Part shown: positions 18,242 to 26,971 of the stretch, piece by piece | How positions within the stretch are numbered: the first letter of the stretch is position 1 | Layout: every line of letters begins with the position of its first letter | Assembly (NCBI GenBank): GCA_036555585.1 | Contig: DATBLE010000060.1 | Location: 1-64,000, forward strand | Length of the DNA stretch: 64,000 nt | From: DATBLE01 sp036555585 | GTDB taxonomy: Bacteria; Actinomycetota; Thermoleophilia; Gaiellales; Gaiellaceae | Direction: 5' to 3' | Position numbers and translations under genes: made by a program | Notes under the pieces: model-generated | The model's database searches: none | What the model was told of the DNA's origin: nothing | Seen by the model: only the letters and a program-made list of their open reading frames with translations

Positions 18242-19240
18242 ATGAGACGGATCGCTCTTGCTTTTGTCATGCTGCCGCTCGCCCTGGCGACTGCGACGAT
18301 CGCCGGCGCAGCGCGGAAGGACGGGAGCCTGTCGATCGTCGCCTACTCGACTCCGAGGACCGTCTACGGGAAGATCATCCAGGCCTGGCAGCAGACCCCC
18401 GACGGCAAGGGCGTCTCCTTCATGCAGTCCTACGCTGCCTCGACCGACCAGGCGCGGGCGGTCGCGGCGGGGCTGAAGGCCGACCTCGTCTTCCTCTCGA
18501 CCGGCGACGACGTGAACATCCTCGTCGACGCGGGGCTCGTCGACCGCAACTGGGTCAGGCAGGCGTACAGGGGGATCGAAGCCGACACGGTGGTCGTCTT
18601 CGCCGTCCGGAACGGGAACCCGAAGCACATCAGGGGCTGGGCCGACCTGGTCAGGCCCGGCGTGCAGGTGGTCACCCCGAACCCCTTCAGCTCCGGCTCG
18701 GCCAAGTGGAACATCATGGCCGCGTACGGCGCGCAACGGCGGCTCGGCAAGACCGACAAGCAGGCCGTCGCGTACGTGAAGCAGCTGTTCGGACACGTGG
18801 TCGCCCAGGACAGCTCGGGGCGGAACGCGACCAACACGTTCCTGTCGGGCAAGGGCGACGTCCTCCTGACGTACGAGAGCGAGGCGCTCGCCTCGCGCGC
18901 GGCCGGGACGGACATCCAGTACGTGATCCCGCGCCAGACGATGCTGATCGAGCTGCCGATCGCGGTCCTGAAGTCGAGCTCGAACAAGGAGCTCGCCGAC
19001 AGGTTCGTCCGCTTCACGAAGGGCCCGGTCGCGCAGGACCTGTTCGGGCAGTACGGCTGGCGGCCGGTCAACCCCGCGGTCGCGAAGCGCTACGCCGAGA
19101 CGTACCCGGCCCGGCCGGGCATCTCGAAGATCGGCGATCCGATCTTCGGCGGCTGGCGCGCGGTGGACAGGAAGTGGTTCGGGACGAACGGCCTGATGGT
19201 CGGGATCGAGCGCTCGGTCGGAGGGCCGACCTCTGGCTAG
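18242..19240 (+). CDS. sbp: Sulfate/thiosulfate-binding periplasmic-type protein
   Basis: This 332-residue protein captures extracellular sulfate for the ABC importer encoded directly downstream. An N-terminal signal peptide (RRIALAFVMLPLALATATIA, cleavage after about AGA) is followed by SIVAYSTPRTVYGKII and the family motifs DLVFLSTGDDV, NPFSSGSAKWNIMAAYGA and DVLLTYESEA. These match the Sbp/CysP family of the PBP type II fold. No lipobox cysteine is visible, which is unusual for a monoderm. The ATG has an ideal AAGGAG site. The end overlaps the next gene by eight bases. Confidence 0.93.
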   Translation: MRRIALAFVMLPLALATATIAGAARKDGSLSIVAYSTPRTVYGKIIQAWQQTPDGKGVSFMQSYAASTDQARAVAAGLKADLVFLSTGDDVNILVDAGLVDRNWVRQAYRGIEADTVVVFAVRNGNPKHIRGWADLVRPGVQVVTPNPFSSGSAKWNIMAAYGAQRRLGKTDKQAVAYVKQLFGHVVAQDSSGRNATNTFLSGKGDVLLTYESEALASRAAGTDIQYVIPRQTMLIELPIAVLKSSSNKELADRFVRFTKGPVAQDLFGQYGWRPVNPAVAKRYAETYPARPGISKIGDPIFGGWRAVDRKWFGTNGLMVGIERSVGGPTSG

Positions 19241-20072
19241 TGCCGCGCCTGCTGCTGCGGCCCCCCGCAGCCCGGGCTGGCCGAGGGAGCGGGCGAGCAC
19301 CGCTCTCTCCCTCGGCTTCGTCACCGGCTACCTCTCGCTGGTCGTGGTGCTGCCGCTCGCGGCCGTGGTCGTCGCGTCGAGCGAGGGCGGATGGGCCGCG
19401 TTCCGGTCGGCCGTGTCCAACCCCGAGGCGGTCGCCGCGCTGAAGCTGAGCGTGGTGGTCGCGATCCTCGCCGCCCTCGTGAACGCCGTCTTCGGCACGG
19501 TCACCGCCTGGGTGCTCGTGCGCGACCGGTTCCCGGGGCAGGGGGTCGTGAACAGCGTGATCGACCTGCCGTTCGCGCTGCCGACGATCGTCGCCGGGCT
19601 GGTGCTGCTGACCCTCTACAGCCCGCGCTCGCCCGTCGGCGTCCACCTTGCCTTCACGCGGTGGGCGATCTTCATGGCCCTGCTCTTCGTGACGCTGCCG
19701 TTCGTCGTCCGCACGGTGCAGCCGGTGCTGATCGAGCTGGACGGCGAGATGGAGGAGGCGGCGCGCTCGCTGGGCGCGTCGGAGCTGACCACGTTCCGGC
19801 GCGTCGTCCTGCCGAACATCCTGCCCGGGATCCTGTCCGGGATCGCGCTGGCTTTCGCCCGGGCAGTCGGCGAGATCGGCTCCGTCGTGCTGATCTCCGG
19901 GAACAACCCGTTCCGCACCGAGGTCGCCTCCGTCTACGTCCTCAACCAGGTGCACTCGGGCAACCGGGCCGGCGCGGCGGCGGTCGCCGTCGTGCTCCTG
20001 CTCGTCTCCTTCGCGATCCTGCTGCTCGTCGGCGGGATCCGGCGGCTCGCGACGAGGCACGAGCATGCGTAG
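19233..20072 (+). CDS. cysT: Sulfate ABC transporter permease CysT (probable CTG start)
   Basis: This is one of the two membrane subunits of the sulfate importer. The protein has six predicted helices and the EAA loop EEAARSLGASELTTFRRVVLP that contacts the ATPase. The first ATG/GTG/TTG in frame is GTG at 19344, but that lies inside the first membrane helix. Extending the open frame upstream recovers the family N-terminus (LGFVTGYLSLVVVLPLAAVV) and reaches CTG at 19233, with a perfect GGAGGG (19220-19225) seven bases before it. I therefore call CTG, giving 279 residues, the normal CysT length. It overlaps sbp by 8 bases and cysW by 8. Confidence 0.88.
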   Translation: MASAAPAAAAPRSPGWPRERASTALSLGFVTGYLSLVVVLPLAAVVVASSEGGWAAFRSAVSNPEAVAALKLSVVVAILAALVNAVFGTVTAWVLVRDRFPGQGVVNSVIDLPFALPTIVAGLVLLTLYSPRSPVGVHLAFTRWAIFMALLFVTLPFVVRTVQPVLIELDGEMEEAARSLGASELTTFRRVVLPNILPGILSGIALAFARAVGEIGSVVLISGNNPFRTEVASVYVLNQVHSGNRAGAAAVAVVLLLVSFAILLLVGGIRRLATRHEHA

Positions 20073-20844
20073 GTGGGGGCCGCGGGCCGTTGCGCTGGCT
20101 TACCTGGCGGTCGTGCTGCTCGGGCCCCTCGCGATGATCTTCTGGAAGACGTTCGAGCACGGCTTCGGCCCGTTCTGGGACGCCGTCACCGCACCGGCGA
20201 CGCGAACGGCCTTCGGCAACACGCTGCTGATCGGCGCGATCGCGGTGCCGCTGAACACGGTGTTCGGCATCGTCGTCGCGCTGGCGATCGTCCGCCGCCG
20301 CTTCCCGGGGAAGGGGGTCGTGAACGCCTTCATCGACCTGCCGCTCGCGGTGTCGCCGGTGGTCGTGGGCGTGGCGCTCTTCATCCTCTACGGCCGCGGC
20401 GGCTGGTTCTACGACGTGTTCGAGAGCCACGGCGTCCAGATCCTGTTCGCGCTCCCGGCGATGGTCCTCGCCACGATGTTCGTCTCGCTGCCCTTCGTCG
20501 CCCGGGAGGTGGTGCCGACCCTCCGGGAGATCGGCGACGACCAGGAGCAGGCTGCGCGCACGCTCGGCGCCTCGGGCTGGCAGACGTTTCGCCGGATCAC
20601 GCTGCCGTCGATCCGGTGGGCGGTGATCTACGGCGTCGTGTTGACCACCGCGCGCTGCCTCGGCGAGTACGGCGCGGTCGCGGTCGTCCACGGCTACAAG
20701 CTGACCGCCACGCTGCAGGTCCAGGAGTCGTACGAGAACTTCGACCAGCAGGGCGCCTACGCGGTCTCGGTGATGCTCGCCGTGGTGGCGGTCCTCGTGC
20801 TCGTGACCATGATCCTCGTCCGTCCACGGGAGGGAAAGGCCTGA
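20065..20844 (+). CDS. cysW: Sulfate ABC transporter permease CysW
   Basis: This 259-residue membrane protein is the second permease subunit. It has six hydrophobic helices, RRRFPGKGVVNAFIDLPLAV, and the EAA loop EQAARTLGASGWQTFRRITLP. It ends with the CysW-type PQ segment region YKLTATLQVQESYENFDQQG. The ATG overlaps the end of cysT and the stop overlaps the ATG of cysA (ATGA), so the three genes are coupled. Confidence 0.93.
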   Translation: MRRWGPRAVALAYLAVVLLGPLAMIFWKTFEHGFGPFWDAVTAPATRTAFGNTLLIGAIAVPLNTVFGIVVALAIVRRRFPGKGVVNAFIDLPLAVSPVVVGVALFILYGRGGWFYDVFESHGVQILFALPAMVLATMFVSLPFVAREVVPTLREIGDDQEQAARTLGASGWQTFRRITLPSIRWAVIYGVVLTTARCLGEYGAVAVVHGYKLTATLQVQESYENFDQQGAYAVSVMLAVVAVLVLVTMILVRPREGKA

Positions 20845-21800
20845 TGTCGATCTCGATCCAGAGCATCTCCAAGCGCTTCGGCGACTTCGTCGCGCTGGAC
20901 GACGTCTCCCTCGAGGTGCCGACCGGCTCGCTGGTCGCGCTGCTCGGCCCGAGCGGGAGCGGGAAGTCGACCCTGCTGCGCGTCGTCGCGGGGCTCGAGC
21001 GGCCGGATGCCGGCACCGTGCGCATCGCCGACGAGGACGTCACCGCGACGTCCCCGCAGGAGCGGGGGATCGGCTTCGTCTTCCAGCACTACGCGGCCTT
21101 CAAGCACATGACCGTCTTCGAGAACGTCGCCTTCGGGCTGAAGGTCCGCCGCCGGCCGCGCACGGAGATCGGGGAGCGGGTGGCGGGGCTGCTCGAGCTC
21201 GTGCAGCTGGACGGGATGGCGAGGCGCTACCCGTCGCAGCTCTCGGGCGGCCAGCGGCAGCGGATGGGGCTGGCGCGCGCGCTCGCGGTCGAGCCGAAGG
21301 TGCTCCTGCTCGACGAGCCCTTCGGCGCGCTGGACGCGCGGGTGCGCAAGGAGCTGCGGCTCTGGCTGCGGCGGCTCCACGACGAGACGCATACGACCAC
21401 CGTGATCGTCACGCACGACCAGGAGGAGGCGATGGAGGTGGCGGAGACGGTCGCGGTGATGAACCACGGCCGGATCGAGCAGGTCGCCGGCCCGATCGAG
21501 CTCTACGAGCGGCCGGCCAACGAGTTCGTCATGGGGTTCGTCGGCGCCGTGAACCGGCTAGGCGACGCGTTCGTGCGGCCGCACGACCTCGAGGTGAGCC
21601 TCGAGCCGAACGGGACGACGCGGGAGGCGATGATCGTCCGCCTCGTCCAGCTGGGCTTCGACGTGCGCCTCGAGCTCGTCCGGGACGACGGTGAGCAGCT
21701 CGGCGCTCAGCTGACCCGCGACCAGGCCGAGGCGCTGGAGCTCGGCCCGGGCCAGATCGTCTACGTCAGGCCGACACGGCAGACCACGTTCGCGACCTGA
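20844..21800 (+). CDS. cysA: Sulfate ABC transporter ATP-binding protein CysA
   Basis: This 318-residue ATPase powers sulfate uptake. It has Walker A GPSGSGKSTLL, Q-loop FVFQHYAAFKHMTV, signature LSGGQRQR, Walker B VLLLDEPFGALD and the switch His in VTHDQEEA. The C-terminal TOBE-like part is short (FVRPHDLEVSLEP ... VYVRPTRQTTF), typical of actinobacterial CysA. It is the last gene of the operon and ends one base from the end of the convergent Rrf2 gene. Confidence 0.93.
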   Translation: MSISIQSISKRFGDFVALDDVSLEVPTGSLVALLGPSGSGKSTLLRVVAGLERPDAGTVRIADEDVTATSPQERGIGFVFQHYAAFKHMTVFENVAFGLKVRRRPRTEIGERVAGLLELVQLDGMARRYPSQLSGGQRQRMGLARALAVEPKVLLLDEPFGALDARVRKELRLWLRRLHDETHTTTVIVTHDQEEAMEVAETVAVMNHGRIEQVAGPIELYERPANEFVMGFVGAVNRLGDAFVRPHDLEVSLEPNGTTREAMIVRLVQLGFDVRLELVRDDGEQLGAQLTRDQAEALELGPGQIVYVRPTRQTTFAT

Positions 21801-22262
21801 TCAGGGGTGCGGCGCCCAGGCCTCGGGGTCGGCGACCAGGTCGCGCACGACGGCCGGCAGCGCCCCGCCGGCGACGTCGGCGAGGGTGACTGCCTCCAGC
21901 ACGGAGCGCAGGCTGGCCCGCAGGGCGATCCACACCTCCCGAAGCGGCTCGGCGCTGCCCTGGTAGGAGAGCGAGTCCGGCCGGACGCCGCGGACGTTCG
22001 CCAGCGGCCCCTCGACCGCCCGGATCACGTCGGCCAGCGTGATCTCGGCGGCGGGCCTGGCGAGCCAGTAGCCGCCTTCGGCGCCGCGCTGGCTGCGGAC
22101 CAGCCCCGCGTGCCGGAGGTCGCCGAGGATGTTCTCCAGGAACTTGAGCGGCACCTCCTGGGCCTGGGCGATCCGCTCCCCCTTGACGTGGCCGTCGCCC
22201 TCGGCGGCGGCCAGCTCGATGCAGGCCCGCAGCGCGTAGTCGGCCTTGGCGGAGACGCGCAC
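21801..22262 (-). CDS. Rrf2 family transcriptional regulator (CymR/IscR type, no Fe-S cysteines)
   Basis: This 153-residue winged-helix protein has the Rrf2 N-terminus (VSAKADYALRACIELA), the helix-turn-helix region IAQAQEVPLKFLENILGDL and the wing GAEGGYWLARPAAEITL. The three clustered cysteines that bind Fe-S in IscR/NsrR are absent; the equivalent loop has no Cys. It is therefore more like CymR, the cysteine-metabolism repressor of Firmicutes. It is encoded tail to tail with the sulfate importer, which makes control of sulfur uptake a reasonable inference. The start at GTG 22260-22262 gives the family N-terminus; longer versions run into the clpC promoter. Confidence 0.85.
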   Translation of the reverse strand: MRVSAKADYALRACIELAAAEGDGHVKGERIAQAQEVPLKFLENILGDLRHAGLVRSQRGAEGGYWLARPAAEITLADVIRAVEGPLANVRGVRPDSLSYQGSAEPLREVWIALRASLRSVLEAVTLADVAGGALPAVVRDLVADPEAWAPHP

Positions 22263-22271
22263 GGCTTGATT

Positions 22272-22312
22272 CTGACCGAACGGCCCTCGCCCACATGACT
22301 CATTCGGGTCAG
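22272..22312. promoter_or_regulatory. Inverted repeat between the Rrf2 gene and clpC (possible operator)
   Basis: CTGACCGAA (22272-22280) and TTCGGGTCAG (22303-22312) are imperfect inverted arms, one base different in length, with a 22-base spacer. They lie directly upstream of the Rrf2 start and before the clpC promoter. An autoregulatory site is a guess; the long spacer would also allow two half-sites. Confidence 0.4.
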
Positions 22313-22344
22313 TCGGGAAGCTCGGGGCGAGCCACCCCCTTGGG

Positions 22345-22350
22345 TACAAT
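22345..22350 (+). promoter_or_regulatory. -10 box of clpC
   Basis: TACAAT ends ten bases before the GTG at 22361, so the mRNA would start at or next to the start codon. This argues against the in-frame ATG at 22349, which lies inside the box. Confidence 0.6.
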
Positions 22351-22360
22351 GCCCTTCCCA

Positions 22361-24892
22361 GTGTTCGAACGGTTCACAGAGAGAGCGCGCCAGGTCGTCG
22401 TCCTCGCCCAGGACGAGGCGCGCGCGCTGAAGCACAACTACATCGGCACCGAGCACATCCTGCTCGGCTTGCTGCGCGAAGAGGAAGGACTCGCCGCGCG
22501 CGTCCTCGAGTCCCTCGACATCACCGTCGAGGAAGTGCGGGCCCAGGTCGCCCGCATCGTCGGCCAGGGCGACGAGGTCACGACCGGCCAGATCCCGTTC
22601 ACGCCGCGCGCGAAGAAGGTGCTCGAGCTGGCGCTGCGCGAAGCGCTCAGCCTCGGCCACAACTACATCGGCACCGAGCACATCCTGCTCGGCCTCGTCC
22701 GCGAGAACGAGGGCGTCGCCGCGCGCATCCTGCTCGACTTCGACGCCGACGCCGAGAAGATCCGCAACGAGATCATCCGGATGCTCTCCGGCCCGGGGCG
22801 CCGCCAGGGCGGCTCGCCGGGCGGCGCCGCCGAGAAGTCGAAGAGCTCGAAGCTGCTCGACCAGTTCGGCCGCAACTTCACCAAGCAGGCCGCGGAGGGC
22901 AAGCTCGACCCCGTCGTCGGGCGGCAGACCGAGATCGAGCGGATCATGCAGATCCTCTCACGCCGCCAGAAGAACAACCCCGTGCTGATCGGCGAGCCGG
23001 GGGTCGGCAAGACCGCGATCGTCGAGGGCCTGGCCCAGCGCATCGGCTCCAACCAGGTGCCCGAGCTGCTGAAGGGCAAGCAGATCTACAGCCTCGACCT
23101 GGCCGCGCTCGTCGCCGGCTCGAAGTACCGCGGCGAGTTCGAGGAGCGCCTGAAGAAGGTGATGAAGGAGATCCAGCAGCGGGGCGACATCATCCTGTTC
23201 ATCGACGAGCTCCACAACCTCGTCGGCGCCGGCGCGGCCGAGGGAGCGATCGACGCCGCCTCGATCCTCAAGCCCGCCCTGGCCCGCGGCGAGCTGCAGA
23301 CGATCGGCGCCACCACGCTGGACGAGTACCGCAAGTACCTCGAGCGCGACGCCGCGCTGGAGCGGCGCTTCCAGCAGGTGCGGGTCGAGGAGCCGTCGGT
23401 CGACGACACCGTTCAGATCCTGCGCGGGCTGCGCGACCGCTACGAGGCCCACCACCGCTGCAAGATCACGGACGAGGCCCTGCACGCCGCCGCTGCGCTC
23501 GCCGACCGCTATATCCAGGACCGGCACCTGCCCGACAAGGCGATCGACCTCGTCGACGAGGCCGCGTCGCGGATGCGGATCAAGACGATGACCGCGCCGC
23601 CGCGCTACCGCGAGCTCGAGGAGGAGATCGAGAAGGTCCGCAAGGACAAGGAAGACGCGATCGAGAACCAGGAGTTCGAGAAGGCGGCGTCCCTTCGCGA
23701 CAAGGAGCGCAAGCTCTCGCAGAAGAAGCGCGAGCTCGAGGAGTCCTGGCGCGACGAGGAGAACGAGCAGCAGCCGGAGATCGGCGAGGAGGAGATCGCC
23801 GACATCGTCTCCATGTGGACGGGCATCCCGGTCTTCAAGCTGACCGAGGCCGAGACGCAGAAGCTGATCCGGATGGAGGACGAGCTGCACAAGCGGGTGA
23901 TCGGCCAGCACGAGGCGATCGTCGCCGTGTCCAAGTCGATCCGCCGCGCGCGCGCCGGGATCAAGGACCCGAAGCGCCCGACCGGCTCGTTCATCTTCCT
24001 CGGGCCTTCCGGCGTGGGGAAGACCGAGCTGGCGCGCACGCTGGCCGAGTTCCTGTTCGGCGACGAGGATGCGCTGATCCAGGTCGACATGTCCGAGTAC
24101 ATGGAGAAGCACTCGGTCTCGCGGCTCGTCGGCTCGCCGCCCGGCTACATCGGCTACGACGAGGGCGGCCAGCTCACCGAGGCCGTGCGGCGCAAGCCGT
24201 ACTCGGTCGTCCTGCTCGACGAGATCGAGAAGGCGCACCCGGACGTGTTCAACATCCTCCTGCAGATCCTGGAGGACGGGAAGCTGACCGACGCGCAGGG
24301 CCGGAAGGTCGACTTCCGGAACACGATCGTGATCATGACCTCGAACATCGGCGCCGCGTCGATCTCGAAGAACCAGTCGCTGGGCTTCTCGATCGGCGAC
24401 GAGAGCGGCCTCTCGTACGAGGACATGAAGGACCGCGTGATGGGCGAGCTCAAGCGCGTCTTCCGCCCCGAGCTGCTGAACCGGATCGACGAGGTGATCG
24501 TCTTCCACAAGCTGTCCAAGGACGAGATCAAGACGATCGTCGACCTGCTGCTCAAGCGGCTGCGCGAGCAGATGGCGCTGCACGAGGCGTCGATCGAGCT
24601 CACCGACGACGCGAAGGAGATGCTCGTCGAGAAGGGCTACGACCCGGCGATGGGCGCCCGGCCGCTGCGCCGCGCCATCCAGCGGCACATCGAGGACCCG
24701 CTCGCCGACTTCGTCCTCGGCGCCGAGCTCACGCCCGGCTCGACGATCATGGTCGACCGCAAGGGCGACGACGAGGTCGACATCTCGATCATCCCCGGCG
24801 AGGAGCGCGAGCCCGTCGCCGTCCCGGCCGGCGACGCCTCCGACGAGCCCGACGATCGGGCCGCCGGCGACGCCGACCACCCGGTCGACTGA
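22361..24892 (+). CDS. clpC: ATP-dependent Clp protease ATP-binding subunit ClpC
   Basis: This 843-residue Hsp100 unfoldase feeds substrates to ClpP. Two N-terminal Clp repeats (each with HNYIGTEHILLGL), AAA1 with Walker A GEPGVGKTAIVE, a UVR-containing middle domain (ENQEFEKAASLRDKERKL), AAA2 with GPSGVGKTELAR and the ClpP-docking loop region with LGF (SLGFSIG) are all present. GTG at 22361 gives VFERFTERARQVV, the standard ClpC N-terminus; ATG 22349 would add four residues. It is likely monocistronic or co-transcribed with the small gene at 24958. Confidence 0.96.
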   Translation: MFERFTERARQVVVLAQDEARALKHNYIGTEHILLGLLREEEGLAARVLESLDITVEEVRAQVARIVGQGDEVTTGQIPFTPRAKKVLELALREALSLGHNYIGTEHILLGLVRENEGVAARILLDFDADAEKIRNEIIRMLSGPGRRQGGSPGGAAEKSKSSKLLDQFGRNFTKQAAEGKLDPVVGRQTEIERIMQILSRRQKNNPVLIGEPGVGKTAIVEGLAQRIGSNQVPELLKGKQIYSLDLAALVAGSKYRGEFEERLKKVMKEIQQRGDIILFIDELHNLVGAGAAEGAIDAASILKPALARGELQTIGATTLDEYRKYLERDAALERRFQQVRVEEPSVDDTVQILRGLRDRYEAHHRCKITDEALHAAAALADRYIQDRHLPDKAIDLVDEAASRMRIKTMTAPPRYRELEEEIEKVRKDKEDAIENQEFEKAASLRDKERKLSQKKRELEESWRDEENEQQPEIGEEEIADIVSMWTGIPVFKLTEAETQKLIRMEDELHKRVIGQHEAIVAVSKSIRRARAGIKDPKRPTGSFIFLGPSGVGKTELARTLAEFLFGDEDALIQVDMSEYMEKHSVSRLVGSPPGYIGYDEGGQLTEAVRRKPYSVVLLDEIEKAHPDVFNILLQILEDGKLTDAQGRKVDFRNTIVIMTSNIGAASISKNQSLGFSIGDESGLSYEDMKDRVMGELKRVFRPELLNRIDEVIVFHKLSKDEIKTIVDLLLKRLREQMALHEASIELTDDAKEMLVEKGYDPAMGARPLRRAIQRHIEDPLADFVLGAELTPGSTIMVDRKGDDEVDISIIPGEEREPVAVPAGDASDEPDDRAAGDADHPVD

Positions 24893-24957
24893 CACCGGCG
24901 TTACGCCCTGGCGCCAGCGGGTATCCGCTCCCTCGTCCACGACGAGAGGAGTCCGGC

Positions 24958-25455
24958 ATGGCGGAGTTGACCGTCCTCGAGAGCAAGCTCGGGGAAGTGA
25001 TGGGGCTGGCGATGGCCGCGCAGGGTGCGACCGAGAAGATCGCGAAGCTCGTCGAGGAGGAAGGCGAGGACGATCTGGTGCGCACGCTCGAGCGGATGCG
25101 GCAGGAAGCCGCGGAGACCGAGGAGCGCTGCCTCGAGCGGGCAGAGGAGTTCGACGGCAAGAAGACGGCGATCCTGGAGAAGGCCCGCGAGGTCAAGCGG
25201 GAGGCAACGGAGATGATGCAGACCTACCTGGGCAGCGACGCCGACGCGCTCGACGGGTTCGAGTTCCTGACCATGGCAGAGGCGGGGGAGGCCGGGCACT
25301 GGTCGATCGTCGAGGTGCTCGCGCAGCGGGCCCGCGACGCTCGCACGTCGACCCTCGCCGCCTGGGCGAAGCCGATCCAGGAGCGCCACTTCGAGGAGGC
25401 GAAGGAGGGCTCGCTCACGCTCGCCTCGAGCGAAGACCCGAACGCGCCGGAGTGA
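24958..25455 (+). CDS. Helical protein of unknown function
   Basis: This 165-residue protein is predicted to be nearly all alpha-helical and acidic, with heptad-like segments (LVRTLERMRQEAAETEERC and KTAILEKAREVKREATEMM). I do not recognise a family with confidence; the layout of long helices resembles ferritin-like or DUF892-type proteins, but the metal ligands are not evident. The ATG has a GAGAGGAG ribosome site. It follows clpC by 65 bases and is followed by a terminator-like hairpin. Confidence 0.7.
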   Translation: MAELTVLESKLGEVMGLAMAAQGATEKIAKLVEEEGEDDLVRTLERMRQEAAETEERCLERAEEFDGKKTAILEKAREVKREATEMMQTYLGSDADALDGFEFLTMAEAGEAGHWSIVEVLAQRARDARTSTLAAWAKPIQERHFEEAKEGSLTLASSEDPNAPE

Positions 25456-25458
25456 TCG

Positions 25459-25482
25459 AGGGTCAGGCTTCAGCCTGACCCT
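25459..25482 (+). terminator. Hairpin after the helical protein gene
   Basis: AGGGTCAGGCT and AGCCTGACCCT form an 11-base perfect stem with a 2-base gap, directly after the stop codon of the helical-protein gene. No T-run follows. It shares the CAGGCT/AGCCTG core with the next hairpin, so it may also be a dispersed repeat. Confidence 0.55.
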
Positions 25483-25512
25483 GCCCTTCGAAGCGCCCAC
25501 CACGGCCGACTG

Positions 25513-25540
25513 CAGGGACAGGCTGAAGAGCCTGTCCCTG
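25513..25540. repeat. Second CAGGCT-core hairpin, REP-like
   Basis: CAGGGACAGGCT and AGCCTGTCCCTG form a 12-base perfect stem with a GAAG loop. The stem is closely related to the hairpin 30 bases upstream. TGTCTCGTC follows, so it may help terminate transcription before radA. Confidence 0.55.
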
Positions 25541-25571
25541 TCTCGTCACAGTTCGCGTCGGGCCCCATCCC

Positions 25572-25577
25572 TAGACT
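25572..25577 (+). promoter_or_regulatory. -10 box of radA (leaderless)
   Basis: TAGACT is followed by six bases (GGCCTC) and then the GTG of radA. The TAGACTGGCC.CGTG arrangement is nearly identical to that of the aminotransferase gene at 61088. Confidence 0.6.
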
Positions 25578-25583
25578 GGCCTC

Positions 25584-26942
25584 GTGGCCAAGGCTGCCGC
25601 ATCCGTCTTCTCCTGCCCCGAGTGCGGCTACTCGTCCGGACGCTGGCTCGGCCGCTGCCCCGGCTGCGGCGAGTTCGGGACGCTGGTCGAGGAGGCGAAG
25701 ATCACGGGAGGCGCGGCGCCCGGCGCGGCGGCCAGGCCGACGCTACGGCTGGTCGAGGTCGAGGCCGAGGAGGCCGACCGCATCCCCACCGGAGTGCCCG
25801 AGCTCGACCGCGTCCTCGGCGGCGGGCTGGTGCCGGCGTCGCTCGTGCTCGTCGGCGGCGAGCCCGGCGTTGGCAAGTCGACGCTCCTGCTGATGGCGCT
25901 CCGGGCGATCGCAGGCTCGGGCCGCCGCGCGCTCCTCGTCACCGGCGAGGAGTCGAGGGCGCAGGTGAAGCTCCGTGCCGATCGCCTTGGAGGACCCGGC
26001 ACGATCGAGATCCTCGCCGAGACCGAGCTGGAGACCGTCTGTGCCACGCTCGAGCGCGAGCGGCCGGACGTCTGCGTGATCGACTCCGTGCAGACCCTCT
26101 ACGCGAGCGAGCTCGCGTCCGCGCCCGGCTCGGTCGCCCAGGTCCGGGAGGCCGCCGCCCGCCTGCTGCGGGTGGCGAAGGAGAGCGGCGTCGCCGCCTT
26201 CCTCGTCGGGCACGTGACGAAAGACGGCGCGGTTGCCGGCCCGCGCGTGCTCGAGCATCTCGTCGACTGCGTGCTCCAGTTCGAGGGCGACCGTTATCGC
26301 GCCCACAGGGTCCTGCGCGCGGCGAAGAACCGGTTCGGCTCGACGAACGAGATCGGGGTCTTCGAGATGACCGGCACCGGGCTCGTCGGCGTTCCCGATC
26401 CGTCGGAGCTGTTCGGGCGCAGCGAGCCCGGCGAGGTGGGTGCGGCCGTCGCCTGCGCGCTCGAGGGCACGCGGCCGATCCTGCTCGAGATCCAGGCGCT
26501 CGTCTCGCCGACCGACCTGGCCATGCCGCGCCGGGTGGCGACGGGCGTCGACCCGAAGCGGCTGGCGATGATCGTCGCGGTGCTCGGCCGGCACGCGCGG
26601 CTCGCGCTCGGGGGCGCCGACGTGTTCGTCAACGTCGCGGGCGGGGTGCGCATCGACGAGCCGGGCGCCGACCTCGCGATCGCGCTCGCGATCGCGTCGG
26701 CGACGAAGGGCGCTCCCGTGCAGGACGGGCTCGCCGCCTTCGGAGAGCTCGGGCTCACAGGCCGTCTCCGCGCGGCCGCGCAGGCCGAGCGCCGGCTCGA
26801 GGAGTGCGCCAAGCTCGGGTTGACGGCCGTGCTGGCGCCCCGGGGCACCTCGCGCGTGCGCGGGGTCGCCGTGATCGAGGCCGGCAGCGCCGTGCAGGCG
26901 CTCGGGCTCGCTCTCGGAGAGGCCGCGGCCCACCGCGACTAG
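25584..26942 (+). CDS. radA: DNA repair protein RadA (Sms)
   Basis: This 452-residue protein helps recombination-intermediate processing. It has an N-terminal zinc finger (CPECGYSSGRWLGRCPGCGEFG), a RecA-like ATPase with Walker A GGEPGVGKSTLL, the RadA KNRFG motif in LRAAKNRFGSTNE and a C-terminal Lon-like domain (VNVAGGVRIDEPGADLAIALA). Length and domain order match the family. The GTG start has no ribosome site but a -10 box six bases upstream. Confidence 0.96.
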   Translation: MAKAAASVFSCPECGYSSGRWLGRCPGCGEFGTLVEEAKITGGAAPGAAARPTLRLVEVEAEEADRIPTGVPELDRVLGGGLVPASLVLVGGEPGVGKSTLLLMALRAIAGSGRRALLVTGEESRAQVKLRADRLGGPGTIEILAETELETVCATLERERPDVCVIDSVQTLYASELASAPGSVAQVREAAARLLRVAKESGVAAFLVGHVTKDGAVAGPRVLEHLVDCVLQFEGDRYRAHRVLRAAKNRFGSTNEIGVFEMTGTGLVGVPDPSELFGRSEPGEVGAAVACALEGTRPILLEIQALVSPTDLAMPRRVATGVDPKRLAMIVAVLGRHARLALGGADVFVNVAGGVRIDEPGADLAIALAIASATKGAPVQDGLAAFGELGLTGRLRAAAQAERRLEECAKLGLTAVLAPRGTSRVRGVAVIEAGSAVQALGLALGEAAAHRD

Positions 26943-26971
26943 ACGCCTCTGAGCAGGGATTTCTTGTGAAG

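Noticed and set aside
22958..24940. 660-codon minus-strand open frame opposite clpC
   Set aside because: Composition is a GC-rich antisense shadow and the plus strand encodes an unmistakable ClpC.
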